A stretch of DNA of 64,000 nucleotides from Enterobacter ludwigii. GTDB taxonomy: Bacteria; Pseudomonadota; Gammaproteobacteria; Enterobacterales; Enterobacteriaceae. The DNA is taken from assembly GCA_023023105.1 (NCBI GenBank), contig CP083824.1, positions 2,728,001 through 2,792,000 of the forward strand. The letters run 5' to 3'. Position numbers and translations under genes: made by a program. Positions 34,178 through 45,308 of this stretch are shown in pieces. Position 1 is the first letter of the stretch. Each line of letters begins with the position of its first letter. The notes under the pieces were generated by a model, which made no database searches, was not told the origin of the DNA, and saw only the letters and a list, made by a program, of their open reading frames with translations.

Positions 34178-34199
34178 AAAGCCCGTTTATTCGGGCTCT
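34178..34199 (-). terminator. Terminator between cheZ and flhB
   Basis: On the minus strand AGCCCG pairs with CGGGCT (34192-34197 and 34180-34185) and is followed by a short T/C tract. A second, longer inverted repeat (CCGCCTCAGA with TCTGAGGCGG, about 34219-34253) lies closer to the cheZ stop but has no T run. Together they probably end the tar-tap-cheRBYZ message. Confidence 0.65.
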
Positions 34200-34261
34200 T
34201 TTCAGTGATTTTGTCGTAAACCGCCTCAGACGGTGTTAACCCTCTGAGGCGGAATGGACAA

Positions 34262-34906
34262 TCAGAAGCCGAGGCTGTCGAGCAGATCGTCCACCTGGTC
34301 CTGGCTTGCTACCACGCCCGCTTTGCTGGCGTCGAGCTGTGGACCATTGAGCAGGCTTTCGTTCTCGCGTTTTGGGCGGGCTGCAGGCTCTGGAATATTC
34401 TCCAGCAGCACCATCAGCAACTGACGTTCAATCTCCTGGATAACATCCATCATGCGCTTGATAACCTGACCGGTCAGGTCCTGGAAATCCTGCGCCATCA
34501 TGATGTCCAGCAGTTGTGCGTTGGTGAAGCTGGTATGGCCAGGAACATCCCCCAGGAACTGACGGGTATCGGTAACCAGTTCACGGGCGTCCGCCAGTTC
34601 GATCGGATTCTCAAACCACTCATCCCAGCGTTTTGTCAGCGCTTTCGCGCCCTTTTCCATCGCGTCCTGGTGCGGTTGTGACGCTTCAACGCTGTTCAGC
34701 GCACGTTCAGCCGCCTGAGCAGTCATCTGCACGACATAGTCCAGGCGATCACGCGCATCAGGAATGGCTTCCGCCGCTTCGGCAATCGCCTGATCCAGCC
34801 CCAGTTCACGCAGGCTGTCACGCAGCATGCGCGTCAGGCTGCCGATGCGTACGATGATATCGCTCGGCGAGTGTTCTTCAACGGGTTTCATAGCAGGTTG
34901 CATCAT
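34262..34906 (-). CDS. cheZ: Protein phosphatase CheZ
   Basis: A 214-residue protein, the E. coli length. It dephosphorylates CheY-P to end the tumble signal. The long four-helix bundle includes the active glutamine in [12 protein letters not shown] (about residue 147), and the C-terminal CheY-binding helix ends [13 protein letters not shown], joined by a flexible linker. The start MMQPAMK at 34906 has GAGGTG seven bases upstream; a further in-frame codon triplet upstream is not needed. Last gene of the tar-to-cheZ operon. Confidence 0.96.
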   Translation of the reverse strand: MMQPAMKPVEEHSPSDIIVRIGSLTRMLRDSLRELGLDQAIAEAAEAIPDARDRLDYVVQMTAQAAERALNSVEASQPHQDAMEKGAKALTKRWDEWFENPIELADARELVTDTRQFLGDVPGHTSFTNAQLLDIMMAQDFQDLTGQVIKRMMDVIQEIERQLLMVLLENIPEPAARPKRENESLLNGPQLDASKAGVVASQDQVDDLLDSLGF

Positions 34907-34916
34907 AACCAACACC

Positions 34917-35306
<390 letters not shown>

Positions 35307-35323
35307 CTAATTCTACTCCTGAG

Positions 35324-36373
35324 TCAAATACGTATTGCCTGTCCGGCACTGATTTTCGCCAACATCTGCTGGCTTACCTGGCTAAGATCGACCACTTCGC
35401 TCACGCCACCCATATTGATGGCCTCGCGCGGCATGCCGAACACCACACAACTTGCTTCATTCTGCGCAATCGTCCAGGCGCCAGCCTGGTGCATTGCAAG
35501 CATTCCGGCGGCACCATCGTTGCCCATCCCCGTCAGGATCACCCCAACGGCGTTGCGCCCCGCATGTTTCGCCACCGAATGAAACAGCACATCCACCGAC
35601 GGACGGTGCCGGTTGACCGGCGGCCCGTCATGAATTTTGATTTGATAGTTAGCGCCGCTGCGCGCCAGCTCCATATGTTTGTCACCCGGCGCAATATACG
35701 CATGCCCCGGGAGCACGCGTTCGCCGTCTTCCGCCTCTTTCACGCTGATCTGACACAGCTTGTTCAGACGTTCAGCGAACGAGCGGGTAAAGCCAGGCGG
35801 CATATGCTGAGTGATCAGAATACCCGGACTTGAAAGCGGCAATGGCTGGAGTACATGACGAATTGCCTCTGTTCCCCCGGTTGACGCCCCAATCACCAGC
35901 AGTTTTTCCGAGCTGAGCAATGGACCCGCCTTCAACGTTGCCGGTGCAACCATCGGTTTGTGAGCGGCGAGTTTCGCTCGCGATGCGGTACGGATCTTCT
36001 CTGCGATCATCTCGCTGTAGGCCAGCATTCCTTCACGAATGCCGAGCTGCGGTTTGGTGACAAAATCCACCGCCCCTAACTCCAGCGCGCGCAGCGTGAT
36101 TTCCGATCCTTTTCCCGTCAGGGAGGAGACCATCACCACCGGCATCGGGCGCAGTCGCATTAATTTTTCCAGAAAATCTATGCCATCCATGCGCGGCATC
36201 TCGACATCCAGCGTTAGCACATCGGGGTTATATTTTTTAATTAAATCCCGCGCTACCAGCGGATCCGGCGCTGTTGCCACCATCTCCATGTCGCTGTGGC
36301 TATTGATGATTTCAGTCATTATCTGGCGCATCAGCGCCGAATCATCGACAGACAATACCCTGATTTTACTCAT
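35324..36373 (-). CDS. cheB: Chemoreceptor glutamate methylesterase CheB
   Basis: A 349-residue enzyme, the E. coli length. The N-terminal receiver has its phosphorylation aspartate in [13 protein letters not shown] (near 56), and the C-terminal esterase has the nucleophile in [11 protein letters not shown] (Ser near 164), a histidine in [11 protein letters not shown] and an aspartate in GMGNDGAAG. It removes methyl groups from and deamidates the receptors, resetting adaptation. It overlaps the cheR stop by four bases (ATGA). Confidence 0.97.
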   Translation of the reverse strand: MSKIRVLSVDDSALMRQIMTEIINSHSDMEMVATAPDPLVARDLIKKYNPDVLTLDVEMPRMDGIDFLEKLMRLRPMPVVMVSSLTGKGSEITLRALELGAVDFVTKPQLGIREGMLAYSEMIAEKIRTASRAKLAAHKPMVAPATLKAGPLLSSEKLLVIGASTGGTEAIRHVLQPLPLSSPGILITQHMPPGFTRSFAERLNKLCQISVKEAEDGERVLPGHAYIAPGDKHMELARSGANYQIKIHDGPPVNRHRPSVDVLFHSVAKHAGRNAVGVILTGMGNDGAAGMLAMHQAGAWTIAQNEASCVVFGMPREAINMGGVSEVVDLSQVSQQMLAKISAGQAIRI

Positions 36374-37236
36374 GCTTTTTCCTTACTCAGCGCATATACC
36401 GTTTGCCCACGCAGGCTAAACTCACGCACGAGGTTGCTGAAGTTTTCCGAGTGCCCGGCAAACAGTAAACCGTCAGGCTTGAGCAACGGAACAAACCGAC
36501 GCAGAATGTCCTGTTGCGTCGTTTTATCAAAATAGATCATGACGTTACGGCAAAAAATAGCGTCAAAAGGTCCCGGCACGTTGTACTGCTTATCCAGCAG
36601 GTTAACGGGCGCAAATTCGACGCAGTTCGCCAGTTCCTGGCGTACGCGTACCAGGCCTTCATGTGGACCGGTTCCACGCATGAAATAACGCTGTAGCTGT
36701 TGCGGTGACAGCGTTTTCAACTCATCCTGGCGATAAACACCGTTACGCGCCTTCTCCAGTACCTCGGTGTCGATATCGCTGGCGTAGACTTTCCAGCGTC
36801 CGGGTGCCATGCCCAGGGTATCGGCAAGGGTGATTGCCAGCGAGTACGGCTCTTCACCCGTCGAGGCTGCCGCGCTCCAGACGCGATACTCCCCGGTGCG
36901 GCGACGCGCGTGCTCTGCCAGGACCGGGAAGTGGTGCGCTTCACGGAAAAACGCCGTCAGGTTCGTGGTTAATGAGTTAATAAAAGCCTGCCACTCGGCG
37001 CTGTTCTGGTTCGCTTCGAGCATGCTCAGATAGCGACCAAAGTCATCCAGCCCCAGCGTACGCAAGCGCCGCACCAGACGGTTGTAAACCATGTCTCGCT
37101 TATGATCCGCAAGCACGATCCCCGCACGCTGGTAGATTAACTGACATATCCGACGGAAATGCGCGTCGGACAGCGCGAGGCGCTGTGTCATCTGCAACAA
37201 TAATGACGTTTGCCCGGAGGGCATTGGTGATGTCAT
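36370..37236 (-). CDS. cheR: Chemoreceptor methyltransferase CheR
   Basis: A 288-residue SAM-dependent methyltransferase, two residues longer than E. coli CheR. An N-terminal helical domain ([20 protein letters not shown]) precedes the catalytic domain with [15 protein letters not shown] (about 131-145) and [14 protein letters not shown]. The beta-subdomain that recognises the NWETF tail of receptors lies near residues 160-200; Tar encoded here has that tail. It methylates receptor glutamates during adaptation. Confidence 0.96.
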   Translation of the reverse strand: MTSPMPSGQTSLLLQMTQRLALSDAHFRRICQLIYQRAGIVLADHKRDMVYNRLVRRLRTLGLDDFGRYLSMLEANQNSAEWQAFINSLTTNLTAFFREAHHFPVLAEHARRRTGEYRVWSAAASTGEEPYSLAITLADTLGMAPGRWKVYASDIDTEVLEKARNGVYRQDELKTLSPQQLQRYFMRGTGPHEGLVRVRQELANCVEFAPVNLLDKQYNVPGPFDAIFCRNVMIYFDKTTQQDILRRFVPLLKPDGLLFAGHSENFSNLVREFSLRGQTVYALSKEKA

Positions 37237-37255
37237 AGCGCCTTCTTAATTACAT

Positions 37256-38857
37256 TCAGGATACAACTGGCACGGCCTGCGACCGCCCGACTTCTGTTAC
37301 TGCTTCAACGTGCTCTTTCACATTAAATACCGCGACCAGTCCGGTGAGATGATCCGCCTGGCTGGCCAGCTGATCGGTTGCCGCTGCCGCTTCCTCAACT
37401 AACGAGGCGTTCTGTTGCGTGACCTGATCCATCTGACTGACTGCCTGAGCAACCTGCTCAATCCCGCGACGCTGTTCGTCCGACGCCGAGGCAATTTCGC
37501 CCATGATGTCGTTCACCCGCGTGACAGAGGTGACGATCTCGTGCATGGTTTGTGCCGCCGTATCGACCAGCGTAGAGCCCTGCTGGACGCGTGAAACCGA
37601 CTCTTCTATCAGCACCTTAATCTCTTTCGCCGCGTTGGCACTTCGGCTTGCCAGGTTACGCACTTCACCCGCCACCACCGCAAAACCACGACCCTGTTCA
37701 CCGGCGCGCGCCGCTTCGACAGCGGCATTGAGCGCCAGAATGTTGGTCTGGAACGCGATACCGTCAATCACGCTGATGATGTCACCAATTTTCTGCGAAC
37801 TGGTGGCAATCTCCTGCATGGTGCTCGCAACATGAGACGCCTGATCCCCACCCTTTTTCGCCGTCATTGCTGCCTGTTTCGACAGGTCAGACGCCTGACG
37901 CGCGTTATCAGCGTTCTGACTTACCGTCGCAGTCAGTTGCTCCATACTGGCTGCCGTCTGCGCCAGGGAGGCCGCCTGCTGCTCGGTACGGGACGAGAGA
38001 TCGTTATTGCCTGCCGCAATCTCTGAAATCCCGGTGTGCATGGCATAACTGCCCTGACGCACATCGGATACCGTTTCCCGCAGCGATCCCTGCATCGCCT
38101 TCAGGCTGGCAAAGATCGCCGAAATTTCGTTCTTGCCATAAACCGCCACCGGACGCGCCAGATTCCCCTTCGCAATACTGTCGAAGTGGCTGCTGATAAT
38201 CGCCAGCGGCTGCACAATCATTTTGCGAGACCAGATCAGTGCCCCGCCGGTCAGAAGCGCCGCCAAAATCACCACCACGGCAAAAATCACGCCGGACATG
38301 TGGTAGCTCATTTTGCTGTCTTCCTCTGCACGTTGAACAAACTGGTTAATATCCTGCTGCCACGCGTTAAAGCTGCCATCAAACGCCGCCTGAGACGCCT
38401 GAACCGGTGCGGTCATAAAATCTGACAGCTGGTTGTTCTCAAGCCAGGTTGCCTGGTGGTCCAGATCGCTGTACCACTGTTCAAAGTTCTTTTTCATGGC
38501 AGCCTTTAGCGTTTTCTCTTTCTCGCTAACGGCTTCCTGCGCCGTAAAGGCTTTAAACTGCCCGTCTGCCTGTTTCAGGCTGTCACGCGCGGTCGCCATC
38601 AGCGCTTTGATGTCATCCGGCGGATAACTCAGCGCGGTTAAGGTTCCCGCCTTATTCAGCACAGTGCTTGCCTGCAACAGCACGGCACGCGTTTGTGCCA
38701 GTGCGGAGCGCTGCTGATTACTCGCCTCAACTTCCTGCAAATTCTGATAGCCATCGCGAAACGCCCAAAAAGACAACCCGTTACTGCCAACCTGCAACAC
38801 ACCGCAAAGGATCAGAATCAAAAACAGTGTGGTCGAGATACGAATACGATTTAACAT
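37256..38857 (-). CDS. tap: Methyl-accepting chemotaxis protein Tap (dipeptide/pyrimidine sensing)
   Basis: A 533-residue receptor, exactly the length of E. coli Tap. The first membrane helix ([19 protein letters not shown]) is near identical to Tap, followed by a four-helix periplasmic domain (about 35-188), a second helix ([20 protein letters not shown]), a HAMP domain and the signalling hairpin with [22 protein letters not shown]. It ends AVPVVS and lacks the NWETF pentapeptide, as Tap does, so it depends on other receptors for adaptation enzymes. In E. coli it responds to dipeptides through DppA and to pyrimidines. ATG at 38857 has GGGAG upstream. Confidence 0.92.
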   Translation of the reverse strand: MLNRIRISTTLFLILILCGVLQVGSNGLSFWAFRDGYQNLQEVEASNQQRSALAQTRAVLLQASTVLNKAGTLTALSYPPDDIKALMATARDSLKQADGQFKAFTAQEAVSEKEKTLKAAMKKNFEQWYSDLDHQATWLENNQLSDFMTAPVQASQAAFDGSFNAWQQDINQFVQRAEEDSKMSYHMSGVIFAVVVILAALLTGGALIWSRKMIVQPLAIISSHFDSIAKGNLARPVAVYGKNEISAIFASLKAMQGSLRETVSDVRQGSYAMHTGISEIAAGNNDLSSRTEQQAASLAQTAASMEQLTATVSQNADNARQASDLSKQAAMTAKKGGDQASHVASTMQEIATSSQKIGDIISVIDGIAFQTNILALNAAVEAARAGEQGRGFAVVAGEVRNLASRSANAAKEIKVLIEESVSRVQQGSTLVDTAAQTMHEIVTSVTRVNDIMGEIASASDEQRRGIEQVAQAVSQMDQVTQQNASLVEEAAAATDQLASQADHLTGLVAVFNVKEHVEAVTEVGRSQAVPVVS

Positions 38858-38901
38858 CCACGCTCCCATCAAGCGGCAAGCAGCCGCGGTTTAATTGTCA
38901 G

Positions 38902-40569
38902 TCAAAATGTTTCCCAGTTTTCATCTTGTCCGGTCGTCGCAGCACGGGTACGGGTTGCCGCTGATTCTGCAGCGGGCACACGATAGGTGGCTTGCGGGGT
39001 GACCGTGTTTCCAGCGAGTGAAGCGAGACGAAACGCCGAGACGGCCATCTTCAGACGGCTCGCCTGGTCTTCCAGGGCAGCAGCAGCCGCAGCGGACTCC
39101 TGCACCAGCGCGGCGTTTTGTTGTGTCACGCGATCCATTTCCGATACCGCCAGAGCAACCTGGTCGATACCACGACTCTGCTCGTCAGATGCAGAGGCGA
39201 TTTCACCCATGATGTCCGTTACGCGAGTAACAGCATTCACGATGTCATTCATGGTTTCCCCGGCACTTTCTACCAGCACGGAGCCGGTATCCACGCGGGA
39301 AACGGAATCTTCAATCAACGCTTTGATCTCTTTCGCCGCATTGGCACTGCGACTGGCGAGGTTACGCACTTCACCCGCGACCACGGCAAACCCACGCCCC
39401 TGCTCGCCCGCACGTGCCGCTTCCACGGCGGCGTTCAGCGCAAGGATGTTGGTCTGGAAAGCAATGCCATCGATGACGCTAATGATGTCGGCGATTTTCT
39501 TCGAGCTGTCGGCGATTTCGTGCATGGTTTTCACCACGCCATCCACCACGCGACCACCACGTTGCGCCGTCTCAGAGGCACTTTCAGCCAGTTGAGAAGC
39601 CTGACGGGCGTTATCGGCGTTCTGCTTCACGGTCGCGGTAAGTTGTTCCATGCTGGCGGCCGTCTCTTCCAGGGCGGATGCCTGCTCTTCAGTACGGGAA
39701 GAGAGATCGTTATTCCCCAGCGCAATTTCGCTGGTGCCGGTATAGATAGCCTCCGACCCGTTTCGCACGTTGGCGACGGTTTCAATTAATGAACGCTGCA
39801 TATGGTCAACGCTGTTGGCCAGTTCGGTGATCTCATTGCGCCCGGAAACGGTCAGCGTTTTGGTCAGGTCGCCACCGGCAATTTCACGAATGTGGGCAAT
39901 GACGCGGCCGAGAGGGTTCAGCAGGATATGGCGAATGCCGTACCAGACCGCGACCAGCACAATGACCAGCGCCAGCGCCATCACGGCCATCTGCCATTTC
40001 GCAAAGCGATAGTCATTCTGGCTTTCGGTAAAGGCCGAGTGATACAGATCGCTACTGACCTTCGCATATTCCCCCAGCGCCGCGCCGAGTGCGTTTTGCA
40101 TCCCTTGCGTTGGCTGCGCGAAATAGGCGTCCATGTTGCCGCTTTCCAGGAACTGAATCAGCTCCGTGAGACCGGCATTGTAGGCGTTGTATTTTTCGTC
40201 AATATTCTGGCTCACCTGCTCCATAGCGGGCTGCGGGGGGATCTTTTTGAAGGCGTCGTAATGTTTTGCGGCGTCAGCGAGAGTAGCACGGGCATTTTTC
40301 AACAGATCGGTTTTCGCGCTGCTCTGCTGATTATTCGGATCCATCATCATGCGCGCGGACGAGCGGCTCAGATTGATACGCGTTTGCAGCATCAGATCCC
40401 ACGTCGACGTGAGTTCACTCTGCTGCAGGCGGAGATCGTTCGAGGCCGCGAAACTGTCCTGGTTCTGTTTTAATGACGAGAAAAAAAGCCCGCCGGAGAT
40501 GAGCTGAAGAAGTGCGAAAATGACCAGCACCATCATGAGCATTGTGACAACGCGGATACGGTTCAACAT
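38902..40569 (-). CDS. tar: Methyl-accepting chemotaxis protein Tar (aspartate receptor)
   Basis: A 555-residue receptor, two longer than E. coli Tar. The aspartate-binding arginines Arg64, Arg69 and Arg73 are in the same positions ([15 protein letters not shown]), and the QPTQGMQNA segment that closes the site from helix 4 is kept, so aspartate sensing is likely. HAMP, methylation helices and the signalling tip follow, and the chain ends NWETF, the tether for CheR and CheB. The start MLNRIRVV at 40569 has GAAGGTG upstream. A sigma-28 promoter lies just upstream; the pilus operon ends 27 bases beyond it. Confidence 0.93.
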   Translation of the reverse strand: MLNRIRVVTMLMMVLVIFALLQLISGGLFFSSLKQNQDSFAASNDLRLQQSELTSTWDLMLQTRINLSRSSARMMMDPNNQQSSAKTDLLKNARATLADAAKHYDAFKKIPPQPAMEQVSQNIDEKYNAYNAGLTELIQFLESGNMDAYFAQPTQGMQNALGAALGEYAKVSSDLYHSAFTESQNDYRFAKWQMAVMALALVIVLVAVWYGIRHILLNPLGRVIAHIREIAGGDLTKTLTVSGRNEITELANSVDHMQRSLIETVANVRNGSEAIYTGTSEIALGNNDLSSRTEEQASALEETAASMEQLTATVKQNADNARQASQLAESASETAQRGGRVVDGVVKTMHEIADSSKKIADIISVIDGIAFQTNILALNAAVEAARAGEQGRGFAVVAGEVRNLASRSANAAKEIKALIEDSVSRVDTGSVLVESAGETMNDIVNAVTRVTDIMGEIASASDEQSRGIDQVALAVSEMDRVTQQNAALVQESAAAAAALEDQASRLKMAVSAFRLASLAGNTVTPQATYRVPAAESAATRTRAATTGQDENWETF

Positions 40570-40600
40570 ACAACACCTTCTCATAGATTTATTAACGGTG

Positions 40601-40627
40601 TTATCGGCACTGCCCACAGGAACTTTA
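40601..40627 (-). promoter_or_regulatory. Sigma-28 (FliA) promoter of tar
   Basis: On the minus strand the sequence is TAAAGTTC, an 11-base spacer, then GCCGATAA. This matches the sigma-28 consensus TAAAGTTT-N11-GCCGATAA at 15 of 16 positions with correct spacing. It lies 31 bases upstream of the tar start and is the class III flagellar promoter for tar-tap-cheRBYZ. Confidence 0.92.
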
Positions 40628-40653
40628 CATTTGAGAAAGGGAAAAGCGCGGGG

Positions 40654-41616
40654 TTAAAACGCCACGTCGACAATCAGCGTATCGGTGTAGGTTCCGGCGG
40701 GGGGCGTGGCCTGATTGGTCAGGACTTTCGCGGTGTAGTTGTAGGTGCGCAGTAAACCATCAGTACTGACCTGCGACGATACCGCGCTGGACCAGCGCTC
40801 GCTGCCGCTTCCCCCCCAGCGGTTACTGGTGGCTTCTTTATAGATGTCGTAGCTCATAAAGTTGCTACCATTCACCATACGCCGTACGTTGTTCAGCGCG
40901 TTGGCACCGTTATTGATGCCGATGGTATACGAACTTCCTTTGGTGCAGGTGACGGCAATCGCCTGTGAGACGGTGGGGAAACTTTGTACCAGCGGCGCGC
41001 TATTGAAGCTCACGTCTGGCGTGGTCATCGCGCTGCAGTCATTGGTGACGGTCATATCTAACAGGATGGTGGTTGTCGAGGTTCCCGTCTGATTGATTGT
41101 GCAAATGCCGAGCGCGCCCACGGAGCACACGCTGTAGTTAATGCTGAAGGTTAACTGCACCTGATATGGCCCGGCAGTGACGTTTTGCCCGGCGACGGTG
41201 CGAAAATAGAGCGGAATGTTGTACTGCTTTGACCCCAGCAGCCCCAGCAAGGTATTCCCACTCCAGGTATACGATTTACTTATCTGTACCTCGCTGCTGC
41301 TTGCGCACCCCGATAGACCGCACAATCGCGTGGGGATCACGTCCGTAATGGTCGCATTATCCGTCCGTTTCATGGTGGCCCGACTGCTGCCCGAGACCGA
41401 TGCCGAGCTATAGGTCAGCGTCACGGAGTCGCTGGTCAACAGATTCAGTATGGCATCGCACGCCACCACCAGCGTGCCCGTGGTTTCGACCTCTCCGCTT
41501 CCGCTGAGTGCGAACGAGGTAACGCTACCAAACGACGCATTGACCGTGCTGATGTTACACGCCGCCCAGCCGCTGCCAGAGAACAGCAACAACATCAACA
41601 GCAGCAAGCGTTTCAC
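40654..41616 (-). CDS. Csu-type pilus tip protein (spore coat U domain)
   Basis: A 320-residue exported protein with a signal peptide (MKRLLLLMLLLFSGSGWAA) and two SCPU-like beta domains, about residues 20-165 and 175-320, each with paired cysteines. The two-domain layout and the terminal place in the operon match the CsuE tip adhesin of Acinetobacter. The C-terminal strand (TYTDTLIVDVAF) is the usual chaperone-binding edge. The GTG at 41616 is chosen: it overlaps the usher stop (GTGA) and has GGGAGG just upstream; a TTG five codons earlier is less likely. It probably binds surfaces through its N-terminal domain. Confidence 0.8.
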   Translation of the reverse strand: MKRLLLLMLLLFSGSGWAACNISTVNASFGSVTSFALSGSGEVETTGTLVVACDAILNLLTSDSVTLTYSSASVSGSSRATMKRTDNATITDVIPTRLCGLSGCASSSEVQISKSYTWSGNTLLGLLGSKQYNIPLYFRTVAGQNVTAGPYQVQLTFSINYSVCSVGALGICTINQTGTSTTTILLDMTVTNDCSAMTTPDVSFNSAPLVQSFPTVSQAIAVTCTKGSSYTIGINNGANALNNVRRMVNGSNFMSYDIYKEATSNRWGGSGSERWSSAVSSQVSTDGLLRTYNYTAKVLTNQATPPAGTYTDTLIVDVAF

Positions 41617-43997
41617 TGTCCCTCCCGACAAACCAGAGGACCGTAGGTTTGCAGTTTGTGTTGCGGATTGGCACTCACCGTCAGCGTGACCGAGCAGTGC
41701 TTTCCGTCAGGGGTGATAACGTCGAGCGGGTTCACATCACTGAGATTTTCCAGCCAGGCGATACCGTCATACCCTACCACCGCATTGCTACGCGATGCGC
41801 GTCGGACCTGGCTTCCCACCGGAATAGCCTGTCCCTGCGCATCATGCAGAATAACGCTCGCCACCCGCTCCTGTTCCATCGGGAAATCGACCAGGTAGCC
41901 GCTATGGCGGCGGATCGCAATCCGGTGTTCGGTCTCTTTCAGCCGAGTATCCGCAGGCAAATTCAGCGTATCAATCCGGTAACTGGCCGGATAATACGCC
42001 GACACCCCGCTCACCAGCAGATAACCGTTGTTATTGGTTTTACCGACGGGCTGGTTCTCGTAGCTGACCGGGACGTCCGGGTGACCATCGGTACTGATGA
42101 CCACAAAGGCATCGTTGATCTTGTTGGCCGCAAACAGCTCGCCGTCCATCAGAACAATCGCCCCCATCGCCTCGCCCCACCAGGTCATGTTGTCCTTTTC
42201 ACCATAACCGCCTCCCTGTAGCTCAATGTTGTTATTGCGCCAGCCCAGCGTTCCCTGCTGATAGTCACTGGCTTTCGACTGGTTAGCCCATGCCATGTTC
42301 CAGCTAAACCCGCCGTCGGAAGGCATCGAGTGGTTATAGTTGATGCGCTGCGTGCTGCCCGCATCCGGGGTGTTTTCGAAAGTGACGGCGGCGCTGTCAC
42401 GCGCCCCCAGCGGCACCTGCAGCGACAACGCCACCGTCCAGTCTCCCCGCTGCTGGTCCCGGCTTGCCGCCAGATAAATACTGCTCGCACCCCACAGATT
42501 ACGGCTCCAGGAGAGATTCAGCAGCTCGGTTTTTTGACTGTCGAAGCTCTCTACGCCGATCCAGGCGGCGCCAATATTGCCGTACTGCCCCAGATTAAAG
42601 GTGAGAGAATACTGATCCGTATTGCGACTAAAACTGGCGATGGGTTTGTCATTTTCGTCATAGACCGTCGGCTGGTCGTAGAGAGCCAGATTGCCAAAGC
42701 CGCGATCGCGCCGCGTGTGCTGGGTTGCCACGCTAAACTCGCTGGTGCTGTACTGGTAACCCCAGTTGATTTGCCCGCCTGCATCACCGCGCATGCGGCT
42801 TTGCGAGTAAGAGGTATTCACCACGCCAAACTGTCCGAGTTTAACCACAGTGCCAGCGCCCCCCAACGCCAGCTCTTGTGCCCCTTCCGCATGCCCCTCC
42901 AGCGTGAGCCAGTCCGTCAAACCATAACGATATGAGCCGCTGCCTGCCGCAGGGCCGTAGTCAAAATTCCTGATGCCATAATTACGCCGCAGGCTTCCCA
43001 GCGTCACGGCCCCGCCGCTCAGGCCTTGTTTTAACAAATCACTGGTGACATAAAACGGTAGCGTGGTACTTACCTGACGACCCAATGCATCGGTGGTGAC
43101 CAGCACCGCATCCCCAGCACCGTTGATATAGGGCAGATTAGTCAGCGTAAATGGCCCCGGCTGGAGCTGAGTTGAGCCGGACCGATAGCCATTAATAAAG
43201 AGATCAACCGAGGTGGGTACCGCGGCTTCTCCCGAAAATTCGGGTAGCGGCCATGTGACCAGGTCCGGACGCAGGGAGAAATCCCGTCCGTAACTTATCC
43301 CGCCCATACGTACGCTGGTACTCCAGCTCAGGGCGTCGCTGATCACATCCCCGGCACTCCAGGAAATCGCCTCATCCTCATTTGTGAATAGCAGAGTGGT
43401 GTCATAGCGGACATATCCTTCCTGCTGACCATTATCCCCGGTGAAATTTTCCCGGGCGTAGCCGGTAGAGGAAAACGAGCCGTTCTCGTTAAAGTAGCGG
43501 AATTCGTGCCAGAGCGACGCCTGACCACCAAGATGTTCCGTGTGGTTGGTGTAGAGATCATAATTCAGCAATGCCCCGCGTCCAAAGTGCGGTTTGCTCT
43601 GCGCCGTTTGTGTGCTGAACGGCGTCACGCGGGTCGTGACCCAGTCGCGGGGAACGGTCAGCAATAACCGTTGCGCAGCGCTGTCATACTCCACCCTAAC
43701 CTGAGAAAGCGAAGAGAGATTAACGTCCCCGGTTGGTACATGCTCAGGGGGAAGCCCTGCGCGTAACAAATCTGCGCTGGAGATATAGAAAGCGCCTTTA
43801 CGTTGCGTCACAGGCACCACCAGACCGGTATCGTAGTGGTTCAGCACGAGGGCGAGCTGGAAGACCGCCTCATCATTGATCGCCTGAGCCTGGGGGGGCG
43901 GCGGTAAACTGTCGTCGCCGGTTTCAGCCCAGGAAGTGGTACTGACGCAAAGCAGTATCATCATCGCCGGTTTTAGTTGACGGGCGTCGACTGCCAT
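41613..43997 (-). CDS. Outer membrane usher of an archaic chaperone-usher pilus
   Basis: A 794-residue usher (CsuD-like). A signal peptide (MAVDARQLKPAMMILLCVSTTSWA) is followed by the N-terminal chaperone-docking domain (about 40-130), a beta barrel rich in alternating aromatic strands (about 150-640) with the plug region (VPTSVDLFINGYRSGSTQLQPGPF), and two C-terminal domains ending CREGQ with a cysteine pair. It passes pilin-chaperone complexes through the outer membrane. The ATG at 43997 overlaps the chaperone gene by 25 bases and has AGGGA upstream; a later ATG (43964) would lose the charged signal-peptide n-region. Confidence 0.85.
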   Translation of the reverse strand: MAVDARQLKPAMMILLCVSTTSWAETGDDSLPPPPQAQAINDEAVFQLALVLNHYDTGLVVPVTQRKGAFYISSADLLRAGLPPEHVPTGDVNLSSLSQVRVEYDSAAQRLLLTVPRDWVTTRVTPFSTQTAQSKPHFGRGALLNYDLYTNHTEHLGGQASLWHEFRYFNENGSFSSTGYARENFTGDNGQQEGYVRYDTTLLFTNEDEAISWSAGDVISDALSWSTSVRMGGISYGRDFSLRPDLVTWPLPEFSGEAAVPTSVDLFINGYRSGSTQLQPGPFTLTNLPYINGAGDAVLVTTDALGRQVSTTLPFYVTSDLLKQGLSGGAVTLGSLRRNYGIRNFDYGPAAGSGSYRYGLTDWLTLEGHAEGAQELALGGAGTVVKLGQFGVVNTSYSQSRMRGDAGGQINWGYQYSTSEFSVATQHTRRDRGFGNLALYDQPTVYDENDKPIASFSRNTDQYSLTFNLGQYGNIGAAWIGVESFDSQKTELLNLSWSRNLWGASSIYLAASRDQQRGDWTVALSLQVPLGARDSAAVTFENTPDAGSTQRINYNHSMPSDGGFSWNMAWANQSKASDYQQGTLGWRNNNIELQGGGYGEKDNMTWWGEAMGAIVLMDGELFAANKINDAFVVISTDGHPDVPVSYENQPVGKTNNNGYLLVSGVSAYYPASYRIDTLNLPADTRLKETEHRIAIRRHSGYLVDFPMEQERVASVILHDAQGQAIPVGSQVRRASRSNAVVGYDGIAWLENLSDVNPLDVITPDGKHCSVTLTVSANPQHKLQTYGPLVCREGQ

Positions 43998-44731
43998 TGT
44001 GCGTCCCTGGCATTAATTTGCGCACTCATCCGGTCTGGCTGGCGAACCCCGGCGGGTATTGGCCAACTGCGGGTGCTGCCGGGGAGAACGTAACCCAGTA
44101 GTCCATCCGCTACCGTGTGTTTCCGACCTCCCTGCTCCAGCGCCACCTGGCTCAGCCTGACATGGACATCACCCCGATTTCTGACCTCCAGCGCCGGCTG
44201 CCCCTCCGCGCGCGTCACCCGCCAGCTCAGGTTTTGGGTTTCCGCCAGCGCGTGATGCGCGCCTTCTTTGATGGTCGGGATCCCCTGTCCATACACAAAC
44301 AAAGGGATGGAGTAACGCATCTGCAATTTGAGGCCGATGGCAGGTTCGGCTTTTGTATCAGGCTGAGGGATTTCATCTACGATAATGCGGTAAGCCTGTT
44401 CGACACCAGCGGGAACAGAAGCCTGTTTGATAAGGCGAATAAGCTGCTTGCTGCCAGTACCAATCGTGACGATGGGCGGGCTGGCGACCACGTCCTGCTG
44501 AGAGGTATAACGCTCGTGTCCGTCCTCCTGCTTCCAGCGCACGATGCGGACCTGCATCGTCGTGGCGCTGTTTCCCTGATTCTGGATCCACAGTTCCGTG
44601 GCGTTGGCGTCTGCAGCAAGCCACGGATCGATCGGCCAGAGCAGAATAGTCGCCGCCGCCTGCACCTGGCCGGTTACCGCAGCCATACCCAACGCACCCG
44701 CCAGACATATCGGTCTGAAAAATGGCTTCAT
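43973..44731 (-). CDS. Periplasmic pilus chaperone of the archaic chaperone-usher type
   Basis: A 252-residue PapD-like chaperone (CsuC-like) with a signal peptide (MKPFFRPICLAGALGMAAVTGQVQA). The first immunoglobulin-like domain has ATELWIQNQGNSATTMQVRIVRWKQ and an extended G1-strand region around SIPLFVYGQG; the second domain covers about 155-250. Such chaperones donate a strand to folding pilin subunits in the periplasm. The ATG at 44731 has GGGAG seven bases upstream; a GTG two codons earlier is possible. It follows the second pilin gene by 16 bases. Confidence 0.82.
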   Translation of the reverse strand: MKPFFRPICLAGALGMAAVTGQVQAAATILLWPIDPWLAADANATELWIQNQGNSATTMQVRIVRWKQEDGHERYTSQQDVVASPPIVTIGTGSKQLIRLIKQASVPAGVEQAYRIIVDEIPQPDTKAEPAIGLKLQMRYSIPLFVYGQGIPTIKEGAHHALAETQNLSWRVTRAEGQPALEVRNRGDVHVRLSQVALEQGGRKHTVADGLLGYVLPGSTRSWPIPAGVRQPDRMSAQINARDAQWQSTPVN

Positions 44732-44747
44732 CAACACTCTCCCTTTA

Positions 44748-45296
44748 TTACCATGACAAGGTCACGGTGAGTTGATCGGAATAGGTTCCTGCCGGGCTAA
44801 ATCCGGTCAGTAGCGCCACGCCAAAAAGCGGCAGCGCGATGTTATTGCTGTTGGTATACGTCACCGGTATTGCCTGGTTTACGCCAATTTCGCTGTTCGC
44901 GGCCAGCGAGCTGCTGCTGTAGAGCCGGTACGGCACCAGTTCTGTTGCACCGGACCGCTTCATTCGACGCACGGATGAATAATTTTGACCACCATTAATG
45001 CTCATGCTCAGCGCCACGCCCGGCGTACAGGCGATAGACAACGCCCCGTTTGGCACAAAGCTGGTGCTGACCGGCGCGCTCTCGACGCCGTTATGGGTGC
45101 CAAAATCCAGCATACCGAGAAGCCCTCCGCTGCCGGTGGCCACCGCGCATCCCGGTACTATCGTCGCGCTGACCTTAAAGGACTGTGATGTCACCGCGTC
45201 CGCAGAGGGCATCACGAGCAATCCGACAATCAGCGCGAAAAAAGGCTGCACGCGTCCCTCTGCGCGTTTGCGCAGACCTGTGAGAGTTGCCTTCAT
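44748..45296 (-). CDS. Csu-type pilin subunit, second (spore coat U domain)
   Basis: A 182-residue exported SCPU-domain protein. It has a long signal peptide (charged start MKATLTGLRKRAEGR, then FFALIVGLLVMPSADA) and a beta domain with the typical GxLDFGTHNG and SVRRMKRSG segments and two cysteines (PGCAVA, IACTPG). It resembles CsuA or CsuB minor pilins. The ATG at 45296 has a poor Shine-Dalgarno; a GTG at 45251 with AGAGGGA upstream would still leave a hydrophobic signal and is a real alternative. It lies 12 bases after the first pilin gene. Confidence 0.75.
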   Translation of the reverse strand: MKATLTGLRKRAEGRVQPFFALIVGLLVMPSADAVTSQSFKVSATIVPGCAVATGSGGLLGMLDFGTHNGVESAPVSTSFVPNGALSIACTPGVALSMSINGGQNYSSVRRMKRSGATELVPYRLYSSSSLAANSEIGVNQAIPVTYTNSNNIALPLFGVALLTGFSPAGTYSDQLTVTLSW

Positions 45297-45308
45297 GGCG
45301 GTTCGGGA

